Shown: positions 56,280 through 64,000 of the stretch, piece by piece
How the letters are laid out: each line of letters begins with the position of its first letter
Numbering within the stretch: position 1 is the stretch's first letter
From: Aselliscus stoliczkanus
Taxonomy: Eukaryota > Chordata > Mammalia > Chiroptera > Hipposideridae
DNA length: 64,000 nt
NCBI GenBank assembly: GCA_033961575.1
Contig: CM066731.1
Coordinates: 82,667,501-82,731,500 of the forward strand
Reading direction: 5' to 3'
Translations under genes and position numbers: made by a program
Notes under the pieces: model-generated
Told to the model about the DNA's origin: nothing
The model's input: only the letters and a program-made list of their open reading frames with translations
The model's database searches: none

Positions 56280-57323
56280 GATCACGCAAGCACATAGCTC
56301 ACGGCCCAACACTCCCAGGAAAACGCCCAGTCTCAGCCTGTCCCAATCAGCCGCTCGCAGATCAGGCCGAGCAGCCCAACAACCAATCACCTGCCTGGCA
56401 ACTCTGCAAGCGCAGTGCGGAGAGCGGGGACCCAAGGCGGCTTGCGCACTTCCGCGTCTCAGTGAGCAGCCTTTTGGAGCCGGATCACTCCCACTAGGCG
56501 TTTCTCTGGTAATGCAGCACAAGCCGAGCGGAGGGTGGGGATCCGAGGTGGCTCAGGCACTCCTGGGTTTCAGTGAGCAGCCTGTTGAAGCCGGAAGGCA
56601 CCCGCCCTGCATTTTCCTGGCAACGCAGTATAAGCCGGGCAGAGGGTGGGGATCCAAGGCCTGCGCGCGCGCACCCACACACACGCGTACTTCTGCGCCA
56701 ATTCCACCAGACCAATGAGGTCCCGGACTGATCCTTCGTGGGAGGGCCCAAGCTTGACAAAATGGCGCCCTCCCTATACCACTCGCGTGCAGGCTTCGCA
56801 CCACGGGAACAACAGTTCAAAAACCTCCAGCCTTTGCACCAAAGGTGCTCAGTTCAGTCCGGCCCTCAGGATCCCGGCTCACACAGCCACTCCCTCCACC
56901 AGGAACCAGGTAAGAGCTCACCGGCGAGCAAGCCTGGGCACCAGCCCCACTGATTCTCCAGCCACTCTTAGCCTCACCGAGCTGAGCAAAGGGAGTCCTC
57001 ACTAATTTACTGCCGGCTATCTTAGAACTTCTCTTCCCGGCAAAGGAACTCTAGGCTGGTGAGCTTGGTGTGTGGTCGGATGGTCTCTACCCCAATCGGA
57101 GAAGCTTCCCACAGCTTGGGCTTCCCTCACGGGGCTCGCCCTCTCTCATCTCTGCCCGTCCTACCAGACCGGACGCGGCTTCCTCTTTAAGTTCTTCGTT
57201 TAGTGGTTCTCTTCCTTCAGTGTTCCGGGGACCTCCAGGGTTGAATGCTGTATAATTTGCTTGTAATTTTGGTGTGATCCTGGGAGGCAGTTAGCACAGC
57301 GTCTGTTATTGTGCCATTTTACC
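56280..57323 (-). promoter_or_regulatory. L1 copy 2 5' UTR with tandem monomers
   Basis: GC- and CpG-rich. Two units of about 111 bp begin at 56461 (AGTGAGCAGCCTTTTGGAGC) and 56572 (AGTGAGCAGCCTGTTGAAGC), each ending in GGAGGGTGGGGATCCGAGG-like sequence. A more degenerate related unit seems to lie at about 56340-56460. Copy 1 has one unit fewer. Promoter role inferred from L1 biology. Confidence 0.65.
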
Positions 57324-57768
57324 CCTTTTTTTCTAATGTAATCACTTAATGGTATAAATTTCCTTGAAAGTGTCACTTTAGCCGCATATCACAAATTTTG
57401 GAATATTGTGTTTCAATTTAATTCAAAATATTTTCAAATTTCCCTGGTGATATTGCTCATGATCTATGAATCACTTTAGAAATATGTTGTTTAATTTCCA
57501 AATATTTAGGGATTTCTGAGGTTTTTTTTGTTTGTTATTGACTTTTCTAATTTAATTTTGTTAGAGCAGAGAAAATACTTTGTATGATTTCAATTCTTTT
57601 AAAAATTTTAAGCTGTTTTTTTCCATTTTTCTGAATGGCCCAGAATATCTTCTATTGTGTTGAGTGTTCTATGTACACACAAAAGAATGTATATTTTCCT
57701 GTTATTAGGTCAATTAGGGCAAGCTTGTTAATAGTGTTATTTAGGTCTTCTATATTCTTACTAATTTT

Positions 57769-58245
57769 TTTGTTGTTGTTAAAGATTTTATTGGGGAATT
57801 GGGGGAGGGGAACAACGTTGGGGTATTGGGAAAGGGGAACAGACAAATTGCTGTCTTTTTTGTTCTTCAGTCTAGTTGTGGAGGACGTTGCTTCACTGGC
57901 CCATGTTGGTATTATCATTGCGCTTTTCCCGGGTGAGGCAGATGGGTCGCCAGCCATTGGATGGCTGCTCATGGTGGCTCACGGCAGCTCATGCCAGCTG
58001 CCAGTCACTCACGCTGGCTGCCAGCCCCTCACAGTAGCTCACGGCAGCCCACGGCAACAAGGGCTGCGCCTACACTGTTGCTGGCAACTCACGGCAGCCC
58101 AGCTCCAGGTTGAGCTGTTGTTCACCATCCCAGCTGTAGAGGGCACAGTGTCACTGGCCCTCATGTGGGATCTGAACTGGGGCCCTGCTGCCCAGACCTG
58201 GCATCCCAAGCCAACTCTTAACCAACGCGCCACTCAACCAGCCCT
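57769..58245 (-). mobile_element. SINE type A long form, minus, with target duplication
   Basis: AAGATTTTATTGGGGAATTG (reverse tail), body and reverse head (AACCAACGCGCCACTCAACC). CTTACTAATTTT occurs on both sides. Inserted in the ancient L1. Confidence 0.93.
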
Positions 58246-59228
58246 ATCCTTACTAATTTTATATCTACTTTTTCTGTTAATTACTGGGAGAGCAGTGTTA
58301 AGTCTCCAAGTATAACTGTGTATTTATGTATTTCTGTGTTCAGTTCAGATTCCCTTTCATGTGTTTTGAAACTTTGTTGTTAGGTGCATATATATTTAAG
58401 ATTGGATTGACCCTATCATCATTATACAATATCATTTTTATGCACGATATTATTTCCTATTCTGAAGACTATTTTGATATTAAAATAGTCACTCTTGACT
58501 TTCTGATCAAGATAGCTGAGCAAGTAAACACAGTGCTTGCCTCTTCTTATGATCCCATCAAAATTACAACTCAACTACAGAAAAACCATCATTGAGAATT
58601 GCCTGAAGTCCTATCTCCAAGACTGGTAGGAGGGGAAGAGACACGGAATGTGCTGGTTCCACACCAGTGTGTGGCTGTTAAATATTGGGAGGGATATCAT
58701 GGCTTTGGAGGTTCCTCTGGGAGGAGTAAGAGGTGCCTGCTCCACACCAGGCTCCCAGCCCAGGGTTTCAGTGCTGGGGAGAGAAATCCCCATAACATTT
58801 GGCTGTGAAAACCAGAGGAGGTTGTGGCTGAGTGAAACGAGTGTGGCTAGAGCCCCAAGCAATCCTCTTAAAGGGGCTGTGCACAGACTTATTTGCTGAT
58901 GAACTCATTTACTCTTAGCTCCAGAGCTGGGGTAGCAGCTAGAGAGGCACCAGGTATATATGGGGAAGAACTGAATTATCTGGCTTCAGGGTGAGGGCTG
59001 GAGGGGCAGCTTTCTCTCAGACAGAAGTGCTGGCAGAATCTGTTGTTTCTTTGTTGAACCCTCCTCACTCCCAGCTTGCAGACATGGGCAGCTGCCATAT
59101 CTGAGTCTCCATTAACCAGACTAACACCATTTTCCACACCCGGGTGATTCCCTGAGACACCACTCCACCTAAATTTTGGACACACCAAAGCCACTTACAG
59201 TATCTTTTTCATACAAATGGCCAGTCTT

Positions 59229-59745
59229 TTTTTTCTTTTTTTAAAAAAGATTTTATTGGGGAATTGGGGGAGGGGAACAGTGTTGGGGAATTGGGGAAGG
59301 GGACCAACCAAGTTGTTCTTCAATCTTCATTATGGAGGGCGCCAGTTACTATCTGGCTTCCCATCAACAGCTTGTAGCCTCTAAGCTCAAGGTGCTGTGT
59401 GCAATCTTAGTTGCGGGTTGGCATAGCCACCATCTCATGTGGGAGTCAAACCAGCAGCCTTGTTGTTAAGAATGCATGCCCTATCCACTGATCCATCTGG
59501 GCAGCAGCTCAGCTCAAGGTGCTGAATTCAATCTTTAGTTGTGGTTGGGCGTAGCCCACCATCGAACAGGCAACCTTGTTGTTACACCAGTGAGCCATCC
59601 TGTCTTCTGTTGGCAGCTCAGCGACAGCTCAGCTCGGGCACAGCATCACTGGCGCATGCAGGAATCAAACCAGAGGTCCTGTTGCTCAGAGCTCGTGCTC
59701 TAAGAAACTCGTAACTAACTGAGCCACCCAGCCAGCCCCAAACAT
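59229..59745 (-). mobile_element. SINE type B, minus, in L1 copy 3 5' UTR
   Basis: AAGATTTTATTGGGGAATTG tail in reverse, CGCCAGTTACTATCTGGCTT, and two reverse tRNA-like stretches, ending GAGCCACCCAGCCAGCCC. CCAGTCTT repeats at 59221-59228 and 59746-59753. Extra internal repeats make it longer than the copy at 34626. Confidence 0.88.
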
Positions 59746-60455
59746 CCAGTCTTGACTCATGCTTCAGATTTTCCAAAAATCTTTCAAAAGTTCACAAAAC
59801 CCCAACAAGAAACATCTGGCTTTGGTGTGTCCATTACCTCTTGCTGAGCATCCCTAAACTCGGCACAAATAGCAGCCAGCCTCAATTCACATTGGTCTAT
59901 TGAGGCACCTCCATGCCCAGCACAAGTTGCAGCCATCTACAGATTGCTTTGTGGCTCATGCCAGGTGGCCCTGGTTGAGACACAGGCAGCAGCTGAGCTT
60001 GGCTTGTGGTGGGACCCCTCTCAGAAGGCTCTAGGGCTAGCACTCCTGATGTCCAGCTTTGGACTAAGTCAGAGCATCATCCAGCAACCTTCAAATATGA
60101 CATACCCAAAGAGCAGAATGGGTGGGAACCAGAGCCCTACTAAATTGAATCCTGTTCCATAAGGGCAGCTGCTGCATAACAGCTTCTCCACTGTCGTCAT
60201 GCCAGTCTTCACAAATAATCAGCTTGAGAGTCAATTCCTCCCACTGAGATGCAAACAGCAGCTAAGGCTCAACTACAACACAAGGACATATACAACCTAC
60301 ACAAGGGACACACATGCAGCACCCAGCTCAGGTGACCAGGGAGACTGCACCACTGAGCCCTACAGCACACCTACTATATAAGGCCACTCTACTAAGACCA
60401 GGAGACATAGCAGCCCTACTTAATACATAGAAACAAACACAGGGAGACAGCCAAA

Positions 60456-61340
60456 ATGGGAGACAAAGAAACATATCCCCAGTAAAAGAACAGAGCAAAG
60501 CTACAGAAAAAGAAATCAACAAAATGGAGATGAGCAGTCTACCAGAACTAAAGTTCAAAACACTGGTTATAAGGATGCTCAGTGATCTGGAGAAGAACGT
60601 CAGCAAAGAGATAGGACACATAAAAATGGAGAGAGAAAACAAAAAAGAACCAGTCAGAAATAATGAATACAATAACTGAAATGAAGTATATATTAGAGGG
60701 AATCAACAGTAGATTAGATGAAGCAGGGAATCGAATCATTGATTTAGAAGATAAGGTAGCAGAAAATACCCAATCAGAACAGAAAAAATAAAAAAGAATC
60801 CAAAAAAATGAGGATAGTTTGAGGAGCCTCAAGTGTACCAACACTTGTGATTCACATCACAGGAGTACCAGAAGGAGAAGACAGAGAGCAAGGAATTAAA
60901 AACCCACTTGAAGAAATACTGACGGAAAGCTTCCCTGACCCAGCAAAAGAAATAGACATACTAGCTCAGGAAGCTCAAGATCCCAATCAAAATGAATCCA
61001 AAGAGGCCTACACCAAGAAACATCATAATTAAAATGCCAGAGGTTAAAGACAAAGAAGGAATCTTAAAAGCAGCAAGAGAAAAGGAGAATTAGTTACCTA
61101 CAAGAGATCCCCCATAAGACTGTTAGCTGATTTCTCAACAGAAAATTTGCAGATCAGAAGGGATTGTTATAAAATATTTAAATTGATGAAAAGCAAGGAC
61201 CTACAACCAAGGCTACACAACCCAGCAAGGCTATCATTTAGAATCAAAGGACCCATAAAGAGCTTCCCAGACAAGAAAAAGCTGAAGTTCATCACCACCA
61301 ACCAGTAGTACAAGGAATATTAGAGGGACTTCTTTAAGAA
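60456..61340 (+). pseudogene. L1 copy 3 ORF1, broken
   Basis: Starts ATGGGAGACAAAGAAACATA and is colinear with copy 1 ORF1, but an early stop lies near 60482 and others follow (for example near 60788). The reverse strand of the coiled-coil part is incidentally open. 'IHITGVPEGEDREQGIKNP' near 60847 marks the RRM-like region, and the C-terminal region reaches about 61335. Confidence 0.85.
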
Positions 61341-61360
61341 GAAGAATTTAAAAAATCAAG

Positions 61361-61737
61361 GGCCACCCGAGCAGCTCAGTTGATTAAGAGTTGGCTTAGA
61401 GTGCGTGCTCTGAGCAACAGGGCCACCAGTTCGATTACCACATGGGCCAGTGAACACTGTGCCTGAGCTGAGTTGTCACTGAGCTGCCAACAGGTGGCAG
61501 GATGGCTCAGCTGGTGTAACAAAAGATTGCCTGTTCAATGGTGGGCTATGCCCACCCGCAACTAAGACTGAACTCAGCACCTTGAGCTTAGAGACCACAA
61601 GCTGCCAACTGGAAGCCAGATGGCAACTGGCGCCCTCCACAATGAAGAATGAAGAACAACAACTTGACTGGTCCCCTTTCCCAATTCCCCAACACTGTTC
61701 CCCTCCCCCAATTCCCCAATAAAATCTTTAAAAAATA
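61361..61737 (+). mobile_element. SINE type B between ORF1 and ORF2 of L1 copy 3
   Basis: Head GGCCACCCGAGCAGCTCAGT, TTCGATTACCACATGGGCC, GGATGGCTCAGCTGGTGTAA, and tail CCCCAATTCCCCAATAAAAT CTTT. Flanks are A-rich; a TTTAAAAAAT-type duplication is possible but not certain. Confidence 0.88.
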
Positions 61738-61740
61738 AAA

Positions 61741-62320
61741 AATATGAATAACAAAAATGTCAATAACTATGTATCTATCAACATTTACCTTAAATGTAGA
61801 TGGATTAAATGCTTCAATCAAAAAACTTGGGTGGCTGAATGGATAAGAAAACACAACTCTCACATATGCTGCCTACAAGAGACTCACTTCAGATTGAAAG
61901 TAACGGATGAAAAAGCAATTTCATGAAAATGGGAACAAAAAAATTAAAAATCTGGGGTAGCAATACTTATACTAGACAAAACTGAGTTTAAAACAAAGTC
62001 TATAGCAAGAGACATAGAAGGACCCAGTAATCCCACTTCTGAGTATTTATTCAAAGAAACCCAAACGCTGCTTCAAGGGGACATGCGCATCCGTATGTTC
62101 ATTGCCGCATTGTTTACAATGGCCAAGATGTGGAGGCAGCCTGGGTGTCCATCAATGGGTAAATGGATAAAGAGGAGGTGGTAAATATATACAATGGAAT
62201 ATTGCTTGGCCATGGAAGGGAATGTGTTCTTGCCATCTGCAGTGGCATGGTTGGACCCGGAGGGTAATATGTTGAATGGAGTATGTTATACAGAGAAAGA
62301 CAGATGCAATGTGATTTTGC
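61741..62320 (+). pseudogene. L1 copy 3 ORF2 remnant with internal deletion
   Basis: The endonuclease start (near 61755, CAATAACTATGTATCTATCA, then 'GATGGATTAAATGCTTCAAT') runs to about 62018 ('AGAGACATAGAAGGACCCAG'). It then jumps to the ORF2 end ('TAATCCCACTTCTGAGTATT', 'AAATGGATAAAGAGGAGGTG'). Most of the endonuclease and all of the reverse transcriptase are missing. The breakpoint differs from that in copies 1 and 2. Confidence 0.8.
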
Positions 62321-62462
62321 TTATATGTGGAATCTAAAGAACAAAATAAACAAACAAAACACAAACAAACTCAAAGATACAGAGAACATATTGATGGTTG
62401 CCAGATGGGAGGGGTGTTTGGAGGTGGGTGGAAAGGGGGAAGGGATTAAGAAATACAAATTG

Positions 62463-62751
62463 TTTTTTTTTGTTTTTTGTTTTTTTGTTTTGTTTGTTTT
62501 TTTAGCTGAGTCATCCTGCCACCTGTTGGCAATTTAGGGGCAGCTCAGCTTGGGCCAGGCATCGAACTGCTGTTGCTCAGAGCTCAGCTTGCACTTTTGA
62601 GCGTGCTCTTAACCAACTGAGCCACTCAGCCAGCCCTGGTTGATTTTTTTTTTTTTTTTGAGGGCAGTGTCACTTGCTCTCATATGTGGGACCCGAACCG
62701 GGGCCGTTGGCTTCCCAAGCCAGCGCTTAACCACCGCGCCACTTGTCCGGC
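62463..62751 (-). mobile_element. Composite unit: short SINE plus type B SINE in one target duplication
   Basis: In element orientation: a short SINE (plus 62642-62751), an A-rich run, then a truncated type B SINE (plus 62505-62635) and its own A-rich run (plus 62463-62504). AAGAAATACAAATTG, 15 bp perfect, lies at 62448-62462 and 62752-62766, enclosing both. No direct repeat separates the two SINEs. Confidence 0.85.
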
Positions 62752-62953
62752 AAGAAATACAAATTGGTAATTACAAAATAGTAATGAGGATGTAAAGGAA
62801 AGCATAGGGAGTATAGTCAATAATATGGTAATAACTATGTATAGTGCCAGGTGGGTAGTAGACTAGTCAGGAGGATCACTTCTTAAATTATAAATGTCTA
62901 ACCTCTATGCTATACACCTGAAATTAATATAAAATAATTTTAATGTCAACTTT

Positions 62954-63060
62954 TTTTTTTTTTGAGGGCAGTGTCACAGGCCCTCACATGTGGGATCTGA
63001 ACCGGGGGCCGCTGGCATCCCAAGCCAGCTTCCAACCAATGCACCACTCGGCAAACCCTG
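62954..63060 (-). mobile_element. Short SINE, minus, in L1 copy 3 3' UTR
   Basis: Poly-T, GCCCTCACATGTGGGATCTG, 'AACCGGGGGCCGCTGGCATC' and a reverse head. AATGTCAACTTT (62942) and AATGTTAACTTT (63061) form the target duplication with one change. Confidence 0.92.
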
Positions 63061-63177
63061 AATGTTAACTTTAATTGAAAAATTAGAAAGGGTGGAAAAA
63101 ATAAAGGGGAACAAGAGGTTCAAATTTCCAGATATAAAACAAATAAGTCATGGGGATGTAATGTACAGCATAAGGAG

Positions 63178-63570
63178 TGTGGGGGCCCAGCTGTCAGGGC
63201 CTCCCAGAGTCAGGAAATGTTTGCAGGCTTTGGAGACTGGTAGTCCTGACTCCCCCAGGCCCAGGGGGGACTGCAAGAAAACAACTTGTTTATGTGAGTT
63301 GCTTTTTGTGCTCATGGGTGCTGGCACCATGACACTATTGTTATTGTGTTATAAAAACCCCAGCTCTGCTTAACTGGGCACAGGTTCTGTGTTGTGCTGC
63401 TTTGAGGCTGCTGCTGCTGCTGTTTAACTGAGTTCTGCCTTGGCTGCTGTTGTTCTACCTTTGCTGAATAAAGTGTTCCTGCATTCATGTCAAAGACTCT
63501 GTGAGGCTTTTCTTCTGTTTGGGTACCTCACCTCTGAAACTGTCCCTGCTTCAAACACTTGGACCCGACA
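63178..63570 (+). mobile_element. Solo LTR of an endogenous retrovirus, in L1 copy 3
   Basis: Begins TGTGGGGGCCCAGC and ends TTGGACCCGACA; the ends are imperfect inverted repeats. A TATAAAA box is at 63350-63356 and AATAAA at 63467-63472, with a T- and C-rich U5 after it. The L1 3' UTR continues on both sides. No gag, pol or env. The flanks GGAG and GGGA give only an imperfect 4-bp duplication, so the class (ERV1-like) is tentative. A (CTG)n run lies in R near 63409. Confidence 0.75.
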
Positions 63571-64000
63571 GGGAAAAATATTGTGATGGCATGGCACATG
63601 TCAGATGGTTGCTGGTGTTATGGTGGTTACTTCTTTAGATATATAAATGTTGAATACCTAAGGTGTACCCCTGAAAGTATTATAATACTCTATGTTAGCT
63701 ATGTTTAATAAAAATCTTAAAAAAAATAAGTCACTCCAGTTTTTTATTACTATTTGCACAGCATAACTTTTTCCATCATTTTATTTTCAACCTAAAAACA
63801 TATTTATGTCTTTATATCTAAAGTTTTTTTCTTGAAGACAGTATCAGATTGTGTCGTTTTGAAATAATCCAATGTGACTATCTCTGTTATTCAACTGGGA
63901 TTTAGATCATTAATATTTAATGTCATTATCTACGTAGTTAGATTTGGTTAGATCATTTTATTGTTTTTTGTTTCTCTATTTTTTTTCTCCCCTTTCCATT

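Larger units (their letters stand above)
54547..57323 (-). mobile_element. LINE-1 copy 2: ORF1-only derivative, minus strand
   Basis: Minus-strand order: 5' end (plus GCCATTTTACC near 57312-57323), 5' UTR with tandem units, ORF1 (56217 to 55346), a short spacer, then an ORF2 scrap reduced to the GAAGTCATATCAAGC segment (55279-55299). The same rearranged 3' region as copy 1 follows, ending in a tail at about 54550. Almost all of ORF2 is absent. The flanks are different sites of the ancient L1, so it is not a local duplication of copy 1. The target duplication is unclear. Confidence 0.88.
58505..63725 (+). mobile_element. LINE-1 copy 3: older full-length-ended element with ORF2 deletion
   Basis: The 5' end (CAAGATAGCTGAGCAAGTAA, then 'GATCCCATCAAAATTACAAC') matches an L1 5' UTR start, and the 3' end is AATAAAAATCTTAAAAAAAA. 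AGTCACTC lies next to both ends (near 58488 and 63730). It contains a long 5' UTR to 60455, a dead ORF1 (60456-61340), an ORF2 start (61741-62018) and a jump to the ORF2 end (62019 on). It is interrupted by type B SINEs at 59229 and 61361, a composite SINE pair at 62463, a short SINE at 62954 and a solo LTR at 63178. More diverged than copies 1 and 2. Confidence 0.82.
48735..64000 (-). mobile_element. Ancient LINE-1, minus strand, host of the nested stack
   Basis: Reverse L1 sequence is visible in five pieces: 48735-49745 (3' UTR and end of ORF2; TTGCTGAGTAGTATTTCATT), 50195-50298, 53523-54545 (ORF2), 57325-57768 and 58246-58504 (ORF2), and 63726-64000 (TTTTTCTTGAAGACAGTATC). The pieces run in order and rejoin when younger insertions are removed. 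Coding capacity is destroyed. The element runs off the right edge of the window. Confidence 0.8.

Noticed and set aside
50299..57323. Copy 2 being a local inverted duplication of copy 1
   Set aside because: Their outer flanks are different parts of the ancient L1, their 5' UTR unit numbers differ, and copy 2 lacks the ORF2 start present in copy 1.

Overview
This window reads as nuclear DNA from a placental mammal, most likely a bat. The mammalian signs are many MIR and L2 fragments, LINE-1 elements with a recognisable ORF1p and ORF2p, hAT MITEs, ERV LTRs, strong CpG depletion and one CpG island. Bat origin is an inference from the SINEs: tRNA-headed families that end in a shared C-rich tail followed by AATAAAATCTTT, plus one VES-like copy. 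I could not fix the species. No intact host protein-coding gene can be supported.

Layout. 1-14.9 kb: non-coding DNA with old repeats, an L1 3' end at 1.52-2.95 kb carrying a younger SINE, a 37-bp tandem repeat and a (GA)n microsatellite. 14.93-15.69 kb: a CpG island with a splice-donor-like site on the minus strand, the best candidate for a host promoter and non-coding first exon. 15.7-49 kb: non-coding DNA with several solo or partial LTRs (a family with five copies, an ERV2-like solo LTR with a 6-bp target duplication, and ERV1-like LTRs), an internally deleted mariner, two other MITE-like elements, many SINEs and an inverted pair of an unnamed repeat.

48.7-64 kb: one nested retrotransposon stack. 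An ancient minus-strand L1 has been split by three younger L1s. Copy 1 (50.3-53.5 kb, +) and copy 2 (54.5-57.3 kb, -) are short relatives of each other. Copy 3 (58.5-63.7 kb, +) is older. SINEs and one solo LTR sit inside these. Copy 1 keeps an open ORF1 of 289 codons; its ORF2 is reduced to part of the endonuclease domain.

Most noteworthy: copies 1 and 2 carry the same complex rearrangement, an ORF2 endonuclease fragment joined to a duplicated 3' UTR module. They are separate insertions, so an ORF2-deleted, ORF1-bearing L1 lineage (HAL1-like in logic) appears to have been mobile. Two places also show a pair of SINEs enclosed by one shared target-site duplication, which points to co-retrotransposition or 3' transduction. 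Everything here was read by eye; family names are similarity judgements without a database search, and boundaries of old repeats are approximate.
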